The notes under the pieces were generated by a model. It did no database searches. It had not been told where the DNA came from and saw only the letters and a list, made by a program, of their open reading frames with translations. Made by a program: the position numbers and the translations under genes. From a virus: a stretch of DNA of 50,010 bases. This document shows positions 1 to 8,066 of this stretch, piece after piece. The DNA lies in IMG/VR virus record IMGVR_UViG_3300036846_000769, positions 1 to 50,010 of that record, one strand, 5' to 3'. Positions within the stretch are counted from its first letter, which is position 1. Each line of letters starts with the position of its first letter.

Positions 1-5
1 GGTTT

Positions 6-401
6 ATGTCCGACCTGAAGGCGGAAAAATCCCTCTACATGAACCGCTGCAAGCCGCTGCACGAGGCGATTAAGGACACGATCGAAGACGCGGTCAAAAC
101 CAAGGGTTTCGACAAGAAGGCCCTGAAGATCACGGTCAAACAGCGCGAATTTCTGCGCAAGATGGAACAGCTCGAAAACGAGCTGGACGACGTCACCCAG
201 ACCGCGCTCGACCGGCTCCAATCGCAGCTCGGGACCTTCGTCGATTCCCCGCTCGGCAGAGCCGCCATGGAGGCCGCGAAGGCGGACAGCGAGCGCAAGC
301 CCCGCAGATCCCGTGAGCCCCCCAAGCGGCGGGATCCGCTCAGCGAGCTGGTCGGCGACGAGGCCCCTTCCGAGGACTATTCCGGCCCCCCTGTCGATTA
401 G
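6..401 (+). CDS. GapR/DUF2312-like DNA-binding protein
   Basis: A 131-residue, highly charged, probably helical protein. Residues 20-85 contain 'KGFDKKALK' followed by a coiled-coil-like stretch ending in 'LQSQLGTF'. This resembles GapR (DUF2312), the alphaproteobacterial protein that binds overtwisted DNA, in which a GFD-x-KALR motif precedes a short helix ending near LG. The C-terminal 45 residues are basic and Pro/Arg-rich, then acidic, and are not part of the usual short GapR fold. It starts 5 bases into the window, so its ribosome-binding site lies outside. It lies 10 bases ahead of the RuvC-like gene, which suits a DNA-metabolism module. The family assignment is by motif only. Confidence 0.6.
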   Translation: MSDLKAEKSLYMNRCKPLHEAIKDTIEDAVKTKGFDKKALKITVKQREFLRKMEQLENELDDVTQTALDRLQSQLGTFVDSPLGRAAMEAAKADSERKPRRSREPPKRRDPLSELVGDEAPSEDYSGPPVD

Positions 402-410
402 CAGGCCGCA

Positions 411-974
411 ATGCCCGGGCCGAAGATACTCGCCATCGATGCGGCGACCCAGTCCGGCGTTTGTTCTGGCGAGCCGGGTGGAACCCCAACCTTCGAGACT
501 GTGAATTTCGGGGATAGTGGGGATAGCCACCTCGAAGTCGGCGCCCGCGCCTTGAAGTGGATCGCCCATAGGTTGACTGATGATCGTCCGGACCAGCTCT
601 GGATCGAAGAGCCGCTGAGCTTCGAGGGCTCGACCGGCAAGACCACGCGGACCACGCTTGTGCGCCTCAACGGGCTTTACATGATCCTAGGCTCGGCTGC
701 GCGGCTTAAGGGCATCCCTGTCCATCCGGTGCTTGTCAGCGCGGCCCGCAAGCCCTTCTTGGGCCATGGGCGGCTCAAGCGCGTCGAGGCCAAGAAACGA
801 GCGCGGGCCATGTGCCGGTTGCTCGGCTGGAATCCGATGACCGACGACGAGGCGGACGCGGGCGCCATCTGGTGGTTCGCCTGCGTCGCCAATTCCCCAA
901 CGCTCGCGCACCCGGTTTCGAAAATGATGCACAAGCAGGCGGCCACGGTCGTCCCGTTCAGGCGCAGCGCATGA
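411..974 (+). CDS. RuvC-like Holliday junction resolvase
   Basis: 187 residues with an RNase H-like fold signature. The first acidic residue lies in 'KILAIDAATQSG' (Asp10), the next acidic pair in 'LWIEEPLS' (Glu66/Glu67), and a C-terminal acidic cluster in 'MTDDEADAGAIWW' (Asp145, Asp146, Glu147, Asp149) precedes a helix. This arrangement is typical of phage RuvC-like endonucleases, which resolve branched DNA during replication and packaging with two metal ions. Its stop codon overlaps the next start (ATGA), so the two genes are translationally coupled. It sits directly upstream of the primase-helicase genes. Confidence 0.85.
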   Translation: MPGPKILAIDAATQSGVCSGEPGGTPTFETVNFGDSGDSHLEVGARALKWIAHRLTDDRPDQLWIEEPLSFEGSTGKTTRTTLVRLNGLYMILGSAARLKGIPVHPVLVSAARKPFLGHGRLKRVEAKKRARAMCRLLGWNPMTDDEADAGAIWWFACVANSPTLAHPVSKMMHKQAATVVPFRRSA

Positions 975-1279
975 GCGACATATTAAATGCGGCGGCCGAT
1001 ACCAAGGACGTGAAGCGCGAGCGGATGCTCTGCTTCATCCGCGATGTTCTCATCGAGCGCGCCCACGGGCTGCGCACGGGCTTCGAGACCAACGACCTCC
1101 TCTACAGCCGGTCCGCCGAGGGCAAGGACCAGCTCAAGCGGGTTGTCGCCGTCGAGGCGGCGGCGGACATTTTCACCCATATTGTCGGCGAATGGCAGCG
1201 GGACCCCGAAAGGCGCCCGGAGTGGGTCCAGAAGATCGCCAAGCAGGCGATGGCGTCGTTCGTAGGCGCGTTCCAATGA
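971..1279 (+). CDS. hypothetical protein in replication operon
   Basis: 102 residues, mostly helical and charged, with no recognised domain. The ATG at 971 is chosen over an in-frame upstream ATG at 812 because it gives the ATGA overlap with the resolvase gene and avoids a long overlap. The same ATGA coupling links it to the next gene at 1276. A role in replication is inferred only from position. Confidence 0.75.
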   Translation: MSDILNAAADTKDVKRERMLCFIRDVLIERAHGLRTGFETNDLLYSRSAEGKDQLKRVVAVEAAADIFTHIVGEWQRDPERRPEWVQKIAKQAMASFVGAFQ

Positions 1280-1455
1280 CCCTACCCAAAGAGATCTGGG
1301 ACTATGGACGGCGCGCGCTGACGCGGAAGCAGGCGGATCTTCCGGCGCCGCGCCGCGTGCGCGCGCCAACTCAAGTGTTCGACCGGAAAGCGGTCAAGGA
1401 ATTTTTGCGCGGAGAGATCAGCCGCGAGGAGATGCTGGAACGGATCAAACGCTAA
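1276..1455 (+). CDS. small hypothetical protein
   Basis: 59 residues, basic, ending in a short amphipathic helix ('REEMLERIKR'). The start at 1276 overlaps the preceding stop (ATGA). An upstream in-frame ATG at 1192 would overlap the previous gene by 88 bases and is less likely. No family recognised. It precedes the primase gene by 34 bases. Confidence 0.65.
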   Translation: MTLPKEIWDYGRRALTRKQADLPAPRRVRAPTQVFDRKAVKEFLRGEISREEMLERIKR

Positions 1456-1489
1456 AACAACTGGCGCCCAACTCGGGAGGCGGACCGAC

Positions 1490-2689
1490 ATGGCGCGCGC
1501 GAGCAATGCAGAGTGGACGAATTGGATTGAGTCGGCCAAAGCCCGCGACATCTATGAGGTCGCGGCGGAGTTTGGCGCTCACCTCAAGCGCGAAGGGGTC
1601 GAGTGGATCGGCCCCTGCCCGACTTGCGGCGGCAAGGACCGCTTCGCGGTAAATCAGCAAAAGCGCGTCTTCAATTGCAGAGGGTCCGAAGACGGCCGAG
1701 GCGACGGCATCAAGCTGGTGATGCATGTCTGTGGCTGCGATTTCGTCGAGGCGGTCGAGCGGATCACCGGGCAGTCAAGGCCTGACCGGACCCGCGACGA
1801 GTCCGCCGAAGACCGGAAGAAGCGGCAGATCGCGTACAAGGCCCGGGCGGAGGAATACGCGCGCCGCGAGGCTGAAGAGCGCGCCGCGATGGAGCAAAGG
1901 GCGGCGGCCGACGAGGCGAAGGTCTCCGACGTCATCAAGCGCGCGGTGCCGATCTGGGGGACCCATGCCGAGGCCTATTTGCGTGAACAGCGGGGACTCA
2001 GCCCGCCGCGCCCCTTGACCGGCGACTTGCGTTTCGTGCAAATGCTAGATTTCTGGGGCTTCGGAGATAACGGCTCAAACGAGCCAGTTCACCTCGCTAC
2101 GGTGCCCGCTCTCATCGCGATAATTCGCGATTTCGCAGGCGAAGTTATCGGTATTTCGCAGACCTATCTCGACCCCAAGGAGCCGAGAAAGTGGACGCCA
2201 ACCGGGAGCCCACGCAACGCGCCGAAGAAAATTCGCGGCCGCAAGCAAGGCGGCCTGATCCGGCTCGGAAGGCCAGCCGAAACGATAGCGATATCCGAGG
2301 GCTGGGAGAACGCGCTGGCGTGGCATGCGCTCGGGCTCGGCCCGGAAGAGGTGATGCTCGCGGCTGCGGTCGATCTCGGGAATCTCTCCGGCCGCTCGAC
2401 CGGCCATATGGCGCACAAGACGCTGATCGATCCGGAAGGGCGCCCGCGCCGCATGGCCAATGGCAAGCCGGACGCCAAGAACCCGGGCGTCATCCTGCCG
2501 CAGGGCATCCGATCCGTGATCATCATCGCGGACAACGATTCCGAACCGTTCGCGACCGCCGCGCACTATCACACCGCCGCGAAGCGCTGGGTGGCCCAAG
2601 GCCTTCAGGTCGAGATCTCGTGGCCGCCGACCGGCTCCGATTACAACGATTACCTCCTCCGCGAGCTGGCCCGAAAGGATGAGCAATGA
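1490..2689 (+). CDS. DNA primase with zinc finger and Toprim domains
   Basis: 399 residues. The N-terminus carries a CHC2/P4-type zinc finger: 'CPTCGGKDRF' (Cys43, Cys46) and 'FNCRG' (Cys63); the fourth ligand is not obvious. A charged helical linker follows (about 100-150), then a Toprim domain: 'AISEGWENALAWHAL' holds the conserved Glu and 'IIIADNDS' the D-x-D pair. Primases of this type make RNA primers for lagging-strand synthesis and usually work with a RepA- or DnaB-type helicase, which is the next gene, overlapping by ATGA at 2686. The start has GGGAGG about 10 bases upstream. Confidence 0.9.
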   Translation: MARASNAEWTNWIESAKARDIYEVAAEFGAHLKREGVEWIGPCPTCGGKDRFAVNQQKRVFNCRGSEDGRGDGIKLVMHVCGCDFVEAVERITGQSRPDRTRDESAEDRKKRQIAYKARAEEYARREAEERAAMEQRAAADEAKVSDVIKRAVPIWGTHAEAYLREQRGLSPPRPLTGDLRFVQMLDFWGFGDNGSNEPVHLATVPALIAIIRDFAGEVIGISQTYLDPKEPRKWTPTGSPRNAPKKIRGRKQGGLIRLGRPAETIAISEGWENALAWHALGLGPEEVMLAAAVDLGNLSGRSTGHMAHKTLIDPEGRPRRMANGKPDAKNPGVILPQGIRSVIIIADNDSEPFATAAHYHTAAKRWVAQGLQVEISWPPTGSDYNDYLLRELARKDEQ

Positions 2690-4008
2690 ACGCGCCGCTG
2701 GTCCTTGAGCATCCGCTCGGCATCGAATCGGCAGAAGACTTCTTCAAGCGCGTCGCTTGGATTTTCGAGGAAACGGTCAAATCGAAATTTGGAGCGCTTT
2801 ACTTGGATCAGCTCGACGACCCCGGACCCGAACACAACTGGCTCGTGCAAGGCTGGGTCGCCTGCAATGACGTCTCGGTGGTCGCCGGGGCCTCGCGCTC
2901 GGGCAAGTCATTTTTCGCCCTCGAAATCGGCTTGTGCGTCGCCGAAGCGCGCCCGGTTTTCGGCCTGAAGGTCAGGCACGGCGCCGTGGTCTATCAGGCA
3001 GGCGAGGGAGCCATCGGAGTGAAGAAGCGGCTGCGCGCATGGCGCCAGCATCACGGCCGGATCTGGACGCGGGAGACGCCCTTCGTCCTCTTGCAGCGGC
3101 CAATCGACATCTACCACAGCTCGGACGAGGTCGACGCTCTGATCGAGGAGATTATCGCCCACGCCAAGGCGCTCGACGTCCCGCTGCGCCTCGTCATCAT
3201 CGACACGTTGGCGACCGCGACTCCGGGCGCCGATGAGAACAGCGGCCGGGACATGAGCACCGTGCTCGGCAATGTCGCGCGGATCGCTGAGCGCTGCGCC
3301 TGCCACGTCATGCTCGTCCATCACCTCAATGCGGCTGGCGGCAAGCTGCGCGGCCACACCTCGGTCTACGCCAACGTGGGGCAAGTGATGCTTGTCGAGC
3401 GCGAGGAGGAGACCGGCATCCGGACCGTCAAGCTGGACAAGCAAAAAGACGACGAGGACGGCAAGACGATGAAATTCGAGCTGATGCAGATCACGATCGG
3501 CTCGGACGAGGAGGGGCAAAAAATCACCAGCTGTGTCTGTTTGCCGGTCGGGGAAAAGGAGGCGGTCCGGCGCGAGGAGGAATTGAAGGGCTATCGGCTC
3601 AACAAGGCGCAGGAAGGCTTCATGCAGGCGTTCTTCGACGCGGAGCGCCGGTATGGCGTCCCGGTCCCGCGAGAGCTGTCAGTGCCCGCCTCTGTGCGTT
3701 CTCTGGCCTCTTGGGAAGACGTCAAGCGGATCTATGCCGAGATGAGCCCGTCCGACGCGCTGACTCCGGACCAGCAAACGACCGCCGAGGCGGCGCTCGC
3801 CGACAAGCGCTGGCGCGAGACCTTGAAGAAGCGGATTCAGCGCATGCGCGAGGATCTCGAAGCGCTCGGCATCCTCGGCATGACGCGCCATGACAATGCG
3901 TCCTACGTCTACTGGACTGGCAAGCCGTTACGGGCGTTCCCGCACACGCAACCAACCCCAAAGGCGGAGGCGGAGGATACGGAGCCGGTGACCGACTTGG
4001 AGTTCTGA
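2686..4008 (+). CDS. RepA-like replicative helicase (AAA_25 ATPase)
   Basis: 440 residues. Walker A is 'GASRSGKS' (68-75), Walker B 'LVIIDTLA' (Asp173), and a sensor-like 'VHHLN' lies at 211-215 followed by 'GGKLRGHTSVYANV'. This is the AAA_25/RSF1010 RepA family of hexameric helicases that unwind DNA ahead of the fork. The C-terminal 150 residues look like a winged-helix or other partner-binding extension, with a Glu-rich tail. ATGA overlap with the primase gene supports a coupled primase-helicase pair. Confidence 0.88.
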   Translation: MNAPLVLEHPLGIESAEDFFKRVAWIFEETVKSKFGALYLDQLDDPGPEHNWLVQGWVACNDVSVVAGASRSGKSFFALEIGLCVAEARPVFGLKVRHGAVVYQAGEGAIGVKKRLRAWRQHHGRIWTRETPFVLLQRPIDIYHSSDEVDALIEEIIAHAKALDVPLRLVIIDTLATATPGADENSGRDMSTVLGNVARIAERCACHVMLVHHLNAAGGKLRGHTSVYANVGQVMLVEREEETGIRTVKLDKQKDDEDGKTMKFELMQITIGSDEEGQKITSCVCLPVGEKEAVRREEELKGYRLNKAQEGFMQAFFDAERRYGVPVPRELSVPASVRSLASWEDVKRIYAEMSPSDALTPDQQTTAEAALADKRWRETLKKRIQRMREDLEALGILGMTRHDNASYVYWTGKPLRAFPHTQPTPKAEAEDTEPVTDLEF

Positions 4009-4009
4009 C

Positions 4010-4252
4010 ATGGCTAAGAAGAGACGAGCGCGCGGCAGCGGTCGCGGCGTTCCGCAAGCATCCGACGTCGCGTGGGTTGGACTCTGCCCGTGCGGCTGCG
4101 GCGCCTACAAGGCGGTCCTTCTCGATGGAAACGACCAATGCATGGCGACGTTTGGCTGGGACAAGGCAGGCTGGGCGAGCTTCATGGTCAGCGTGGGCAT
4201 GCAAATTAAAAGAGAGTCGGATGAGCAAGAAATCCCGGAAACGACGCACTAA
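4010..4252 (+). CDS. small Cys-containing hypothetical protein
   Basis: 80 residues with a basic N-terminus (KKRRARGSGRG) and the motif 'LCPCGCGAYKAVL', which could bind a metal. The rest is a short sheet-like segment and an acidic tail. It begins one base after the helicase stop codon. Function unknown. Confidence 0.65.
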   Translation: MAKKRRARGSGRGVPQASDVAWVGLCPCGCGAYKAVLLDGNDQCMATFGWDKAGWASFMVSVGMQIKRESDEQEIPETTH

Positions 4253-4661
4253 GCCGCGCCTCGGCGTCAAGGTCACGCGCCACGCCGCATCGCCCTGCAC
4301 GAATTGCGGGGAGCTTCTCGACGCCGCGTCAATGATCGGATTCGACAGGCGCGGCCCGCGAGGCGGCGACGTCACCGTCTGTCTTAGCTGCCGTCACGTC
4401 ATGGCTTACAACGACGACATGAGCCTGCGCGACCTAAACGACGAGGAGGTCGTCGATGTCGCCGGGGATCCTGTGCTCGTCGCCACCATCGAACTGATGA
4501 GCGCCTACAAGCAGGAGGGAGAAGTTGAGGCCCGACGTCGAGCTGGAAACCCACAAGCTGGCGATGCGGAAAGTCGCCGACAAGTACATCGGGCGGCGCG
4601 GCGAGCCGCCGAGTCTTTTCTCGCGGAAGTCCGCGCAGCGGAAGCAGGACCTAAACGATGA
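4221..4661 (+). CDS. zinc-ribbon phage protein
   Basis: 146 residues. 'CTNCGELLDAAS' and 'CLSCRHVMAYNDDMSLR' form two CxxC pairs, a zinc-ribbon arrangement found in many small phage proteins with an acidic 'LRDLNDEEV' tail. The start at 4221 overlaps the end of the previous gene. The last 45 residues (from about 4525) are Arg/Ala-rich and overlap the next gene by 137 bases in another frame, so either this protein runs on through a real overlap or its functional part ends earlier. Start moderately sure, end less so. Confidence 0.6.
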   Translation: MSKKSRKRRTKPRLGVKVTRHAASPCTNCGELLDAASMIGFDRRGPRGGDVTVCLSCRHVMAYNDDMSLRDLNDEEVVDVAGDPVLVATIELMSAYKQEGEVEARRRAGNPQAGDAESRRQVHRAARRAAESFLAEVRAAEAGPKR

Positions 4662-4890
4662 CGATCGCAAGCACCTCAAGTTTTGCCTCGACATCATCCG
4701 CAATGGTCTCCTCAAGGGCAAGGCGCAAGCGGACGCCCATGCGGCGCTCGACTTTCTCGTGGCGGTGATCGACCGCGATTACGCGCTCTATCGGGCGGAG
4801 AAATTGCGCGGCGGGGACAGTTTCGTCGATGCGCGCGAAGACAATCCGGAGCTTTACCGCCAACTCGTCAACAAGAAGGTAATCCGATGA
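4525..4890 (+). CDS. hypothetical protein with TTG start
   Basis: 121 residues, helical and charged, no recognised domain. The TTG at 4525 is preceded by a strong AGGAGGGA ribosome-binding site, which favours it over the in-frame ATG at 4564. It overlaps the preceding zinc-ribbon reading frame and its own stop overlaps the next start (ATGA at 4887). Because it is coupled downstream and has the better ribosome-binding site, it is the safer of the two overlapping frames. Confidence 0.7.
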   Translation: MRPDVELETHKLAMRKVADKYIGRRGEPPSLFSRKSAQRKQDLNDDDRKHLKFCLDIIRNGLLKGKAQADAHAALDFLVAVIDRDYALYRAEKLRGGDSFVDAREDNPELYRQLVNKKVIR

Positions 4891-5177
4891 ACGACGAATC
4901 GATCACTGCACAGGCCCATCCGTTTCCGCGCTCGGTCGAGGCCTTCGAGGAAGTTCTGAAGCGCGCACACGACGCCAAGATCGCCGCCTTCGCCGTCATG
5001 TGGGTGGATCCGACCGGAGTCGTTGGCTGGAAGTGGCATTTCGGCGCTCGGCCGCAAACCGACATGATCGGCGGGCTCGCCTGCATGACATGGGCAATCA
5101 CCAACAACGCGATGACGCCCCCGCCCCCGGCGCCGCAGCCGCCGATCCCGGAGCCGCCAACCGACGTCCGCCAGTGA
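4887..5177 (+). CDS. small hypothetical protein with Pro-rich tail
   Basis: 96 residues. Residues 20-75 form a compact domain ('DAKIAAFAVMWVDPTGVVGWKW'), followed by a Pro-rich tail (PPPPAPQPPIPEPP). The ATG at 4887 gives ATGA overlap upstream, and its stop overlaps the next ATG (TGATG at 5175-5179). A longer in-frame ORF begins at 4683 but would overlap the previous gene entirely. Function unknown. Confidence 0.7.
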   Translation: MNDESITAQAHPFPRSVEAFEEVLKRAHDAKIAAFAVMWVDPTGVVGWKWHFGARPQTDMIGGLACMTWAITNNAMTPPPPAPQPPIPEPPTDVRQ

Positions 5178-5425
5178 TGGGCTTCAAGGTCCAGAGGCGG
5201 CGGTGCGCGACGTGCATCTATCGGAAGGACACGCCGCTCGACATCGAGAAGCTGGAGAACGACGTCCGTGACCGCTACGGCGGCTTCAAAGGCTATCGTG
5301 TCTGCCACCATTCGAAGGACGTTTGCTGTCGCGGATTCTGGGACAAGCACAAGTGGGAGTTCGCTGCCGGTCAAATCGCGCAGCGGCTCAAGATGGTCGA
5401 GTTCGTAGACGTGGACATCCTATGA
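5177..5425 (+). CDS. small cysteine-rich phage protein
   Basis: 82 residues. 'RRCATCIYRKDTPLDIEKLE' is followed by 'YRVCHHSKDVCCRGFWDKHK' and 'AGQIAQRLKMVEF'. The CxxC and CHHS...CC clusters probably bind metal. The pattern resembles small cysteine-rich proteins of unknown function in actinobacterial and alphaproteobacterial phages. It is coupled to both neighbours by overlaps of one or four bases. Confidence 0.75.
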   Translation: MGFKVQRRRCATCIYRKDTPLDIEKLENDVRDRYGGFKGYRVCHHSKDVCCRGFWDKHKWEFAAGQIAQRLKMVEFVDVDIL

Positions 5426-5619
5426 GCTTGGAGCCGAAAGAAGGGTTCGACTGGAACCATGTGACGTGGGGCCGCCCGGACTCGCCGCGATCGGCGCTGT
5501 GCTCCTATTGCTCGGCGGTCATCCGCGAAGGCGATGTTCCGTTGATGATGTGGAAGGAGGACGGCCACGCCGCCCAGTTCTGTGACGCCTGCATGAAGAA
5601 GTGGTGGGGAATGAAGTGA
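5422..5619 (+). CDS. small zinc-ribbon protein
   Basis: 65 residues with 'LCSYCSAVI' and 'FCDACMKKWW', two CxxC pairs 38 residues apart, a single zinc-ribbon. Such small treble-clef or ribbon proteins are common in phage early regions and may bind nucleic acid or protein; no specific role can be assigned. ATGA overlap at the start, TGATG at the end. Confidence 0.72.
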   Translation: MSLEPKEGFDWNHVTWGRPDSPRSALCSYCSAVIREGDVPLMMWKEDGHAAQFCDACMKKWWGMK

Positions 5620-5927
5620 TGCATGAACCGCTGATCGAATGGTGGCGCCGGAAGAAGGAGCGCGAGCGCGTCGAGCGGGCAATCGAGGAGGAGGAGCGCA
5701 GACTCCGCGAGGCCGAGGCGTCAGCGGCGCTTAGACGCCATCGCCATGCGCCATCCCGGACCCATGATGAGCCGTCGCGCCGCAGCGATGATTCATCGCC
5801 TATATCGTGGCCGACGTTCCCAAGCTCTGACCCCTCGCCTCCATCCTCGCTGCCGGATCCGCCCTCGCCCACCTTCGATCCGGGCGGCGGCACTTCGGGC
5901 GGCGGCGGCGCTTCCGGGGATTGGTGA
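5619..5927 (+). CDS. low-complexity hypothetical protein
   Basis: 102 residues. The first 45 are a highly charged helix (RRKKERERVERAIEEEERR), probably coiled coil; the rest is Ser/Pro-rich and ends in a Gly-rich tail (GGGTSGGGGASGDW). ATG at 5619 overlaps the preceding stop, and the stop overlaps the next ATG (ATGA). No family. The low complexity makes function unguessable, but the operon overlaps support it as a gene. Confidence 0.6.
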   Translation: MHEPLIEWWRRKKERERVERAIEEEERRLREAEASAALRRHRHAPSRTHDEPSRRSDDSSPISWPTFPSSDPSPPSSLPDPPSPTFDPGGGTSGGGGASGDW

Positions 5928-6211
5928 TGAGAGACTTCCAAAGCCCTGTCCACGACCCGGAGAACTGTCCCGGCTGCCGCCCTGTGGTGTTCGATCCGGA
6001 CACACGCAAGGTCGACGTGCGCGCGACTTTGCTCGCCTGCAAGGCCTTCGATGCGGCAAAGCCAAGCCAGCGCAGAGCATGGCACCGCGTCACTTGCATG
6101 AACTCGCAAGACTTCATCGACGTCAATCTGGCGCAGCAATTGGTGGCGGAGTTTCAGCGGGAGATGGATGACGCGCCCGCTCCTCCGCCCGGATCTGCCA
6201 CGCGCCTTTAG
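5927..6211 (+). CDS. hypothetical protein with ENCPGC motif
   Basis: 94 residues. The N-terminal 'PENCPGCRPVVFDPDT' holds one CxxC pair, followed by a helical segment. The ATG at 5927 overlaps the upstream stop; GTG and TTG codons at 5924 and 5921 are also in frame. It ends the tightly coupled group; about 155 bases without a clear gene follow. Confidence 0.65.
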   Translation: MRDFQSPVHDPENCPGCRPVVFDPDTRKVDVRATLLACKAFDAAKPSQRRAWHRVTCMNSQDFIDVNLAQQLVAEFQREMDDAPAPPPGSATRL

Positions 6212-6366
6212 GCCGCCCACGGGCGAACCATAGCTGCCCGGGCGGGCAGAGCGGGCCGATGAAGTCTGGGGCAGGCCTGTGGCACCAAGCGGCGTCGAGA
6301 GGGACATCGGCGCGGGCGCGCTCGGTTCGCCAGTGCTCTTGAAGGTCAACCGGAGGCGGGGGTTTC

Positions 6367-6873
6367 TTGGGCAAGCGATCGACCTTCGAAAGAGTCCCCA
6401 AAGACAAGTACGACACGCCGCTCGTGGCCGCGCTGCCGCTTCTGCGCTGCCTTAAGCGCGGAACCCGGTTCATCGAACCGTGCGTTGGCGCGGGACATTT
6501 GGCCTATCACCTGAAGGACGAAGGCCACGTTATGGTCGCTGCCTACGATTGGCCGACTGACGCCCGCACGCATGTCTATGACGCGCCAGACGACGCGGTC
6601 TTCATCACCAATCCGCCGTACTGGGGGAGGCCCAAGGATCTCCATCCGCTCATCGAGAACCTATCCAATCAGGCGCCGACTTGGCTCTTGATGAGCGCAG
6701 ACTGGCTGTTCAACGCCTCGTCTGGACCGCTCACCAAACGCCTGCGGCGCATCGTCGCGGTGGGCCGGGTGAAGTGGATCCCCGGCTCGCGTTACACCAG
6801 CAAGGACAACGCCGCTTGGCTCCTGTTCGACTACTGCTGGAGCCGCAGCAACCGCTTCTTTGTCGGGAGGTGA
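6367..6873 (+). CDS. N6-adenine DNA methyltransferase-like protein
   Basis: 168 residues. The SAM-binding motif I is 'FIEPCVGAG' (35-43) and the catalytic motif IV is 'TNPPYW' (81-86), the NPPY signature of N6-adenine methyltransferases. There is no visible target-recognition domain, so specificity may be low or set by partners. The likely role is modifying phage DNA, for example against host restriction; this is inference. The start is TTG with GGAGG about 12 bases upstream. A small 24-codon reading frame follows directly at 6870 but is not called. Confidence 0.82.
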   Translation: MGKRSTFERVPKDKYDTPLVAALPLLRCLKRGTRFIEPCVGAGHLAYHLKDEGHVMVAAYDWPTDARTHVYDAPDDAVFITNPPYWGRPKDLHPLIENLSNQAPTWLLMSADWLFNASSGPLTKRLRRIVAVGRVKWIPGSRYTSKDNAAWLLFDYCWSRSNRFFVGR

Positions 6874-7034
6874 GAGCGGCCCGCCGCGAAAGGAGGAAAC
6901 GACGGACCGCCTTCGTCTCGCTTGGAACGCTGGACACGTCTTAAGGACGCTATCGCCAGCCTGCCCGGGCAACCTAGCCGCGCTGGCGTTTGGTGTATAG
7001 CTGGGCCGTGGGAGGCTGTGAGGGAGACAGCCTG

Positions 7035-7325
7035 ATGGACGACGTAGCGCTGAAGCCTTTGCCATTTGGTCCGGCGTCGATCGTCGCCCTCGTGCTGGTC
7101 GTCGGCTTTCTTGGCTTGATGACCTATCAAGCGGTGCGTCAGGGGAGCGCGTTTCGCGTGCCGGTGCGCGATTTCATGGCGCTCGTCATCATCGGAGCGT
7201 TCCTCGGCGCGCTCGGCTATATGTTTGTCGGCAAAGTCAGCGAGGGCGGCGACATCATGATTGGCGCATTGGTCGCGGCGTTCTCTGCGATCATTGCCCT
7301 CTATTTCAGGCAGCCGCCGGAATAG
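7035..7325 (+). CDS. small three-helix membrane protein, possible holin
   Basis: 96 residues with three hydrophobic segments: about 11-31 (IVALVLVVGFLGLMTY), 43-62 (FMALVIIGAFLGALGYMF) and 70-90 (IMIGALVAAFSAIIALYF). Size and topology fit a class I holin or a similar phage membrane protein, but the endolysin is 12.6 kb away and no holin family is recognised. ATG at 7035 follows GAGGGAGA; an upstream in-frame GTG at 6990 is less likely. It is the last plus-strand gene before the minus-strand operon, whose end converges 2 bases away. Confidence 0.6.
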   Translation: MDDVALKPLPFGPASIVALVLVVGFLGLMTYQAVRQGSAFRVPVRDFMALVIIGAFLGALGYMFVGKVSEGGDIMIGALVAAFSAIIALYFRQPPE

Positions 7326-7327
7326 GC

Positions 7328-7558
7328 CTAGCGCCGTCGCGCTTCCCACGCCTCGCGCAGCGCCAGCAGCGCGCCCAGCTCAAGCCCATTGACGAAGCTC
7401 TCGATCGTCTCTGGCGTTGTATCGGCGTTCGACCGCACCGCCAGCGCGCAGGCGTAGCAGGCATCGCGCAGAGACGGCGGACGCGCGCCGGTCGGCGTCT
7501 TGTTCTCGATGAACATGCCATCGCGCAGCCGGAACCATGTCTCAATGACGTCGTTCAC
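7328..7558 (-). CDS. small hypothetical protein, end of minus operon
   Basis: 76 residues, predicted mostly helical, no recognised domain ('DACYACALAVRSN' mid-protein). It is the last gene of the minus-strand accessory operon; its start overlaps the stop of the upstream gene (ATGA at 7555-7558). It converges tail-to-tail with the membrane-protein gene, with only two bases between the stops. Confidence 0.65.
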   Translation of the reverse strand: MNDVIETWFRLRDGMFIENKTPTGARPPSLRDACYACALAVRSNADTTPETIESFVNGLELGALLALREAWEARRR

Positions 7559-7794
7559 GCTGGCCTCCTGTCTTCGTCCGGAATCAGCGGCCCATGCGGC
7601 AGCTGCCAGCGGAAAGATTCGTTGTTCGCGCCTCCGCCTCCGTCGATAACCTTGCGCACCTTAAATGGCAGCGCGTCGATCTCCTCGCGCGAGAGCGCGG
7701 CGAGTCCGCGATTGACGGCGGTCTTCAGCATCTCAAACTCATTGTCGGTGAGCCGCAGCCGCCAGCCGCGCCTCATCCTCACGACGCGCATCAT
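7555..7794 (-). CDS. small hypothetical protein
   Basis: 79 residues with a basic N-terminus (MMRVVRMRRGWRLRL) and an acidic C-terminus. The ATG at 7794 is chosen because it overlaps the upstream stop as ATGA; the in-frame ORF continues up to 8022 but that would cover the upstream gene. No family recognised. Confidence 0.62.
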   Translation of the reverse strand: MMRVVRMRRGWRLRLTDNEFEMLKTAVNRGLAALSREEIDALPFKVRKVIDGGGGANNESFRWQLPHGPLIPDEDRRPA

Positions 7795-8066
7795 GTCGAT
7801 TCCTCTAGGTTCAGGATGACGCGCGTCCCATCCTTGAAGTTGAGCACGCCATCCGAGAATGTTGACCGCAGCAAAATCCCGGCGGTCATGCGCTTGGTCC
7901 CATTGTTGCCATCGCTCGGGATGAACTCCGCGCAGTCGAGCGCGTCGAACAGTTCGACCATCTTGGCGAAGACAAACTTTCCGTCCGGCCCCGCGCAATG
8001 CTCGGTGATAAAGCGGTCCCAAGGATCGCCGCTGTGCTTGGCGTAGATGCGCCGCGAGCGGGTCAC
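7791..8066 (-). CDS. small hypothetical protein with GTG start
   Basis: 91 residues ('HSGDPWDRFITEHC' near the N-terminus, then a mixed sheet/helix region ending 'DGTRVILNLEEST'). The GTG at 8066 has AAGGA at good spacing and forms a GTGA overlap with the stop of the small membrane-protein gene. No family recognised. Confidence 0.6.
   Translation of the reverse strand: MTRSRRIYAKHSGDPWDRFITEHCAGPDGKFVFAKMVELFDALDCAEFIPSDGNNGTKRMTAGILLRSTFSDGVLNFKDGTRVILNLEEST

Noticed and set aside
6212-6366. A 25-codon frame starting ATG at 6259 before the methyltransferase gene
   Set aside because: No ribosome-binding site, no overlap with neighbours, atypical composition; treated as a short non-coding gap.
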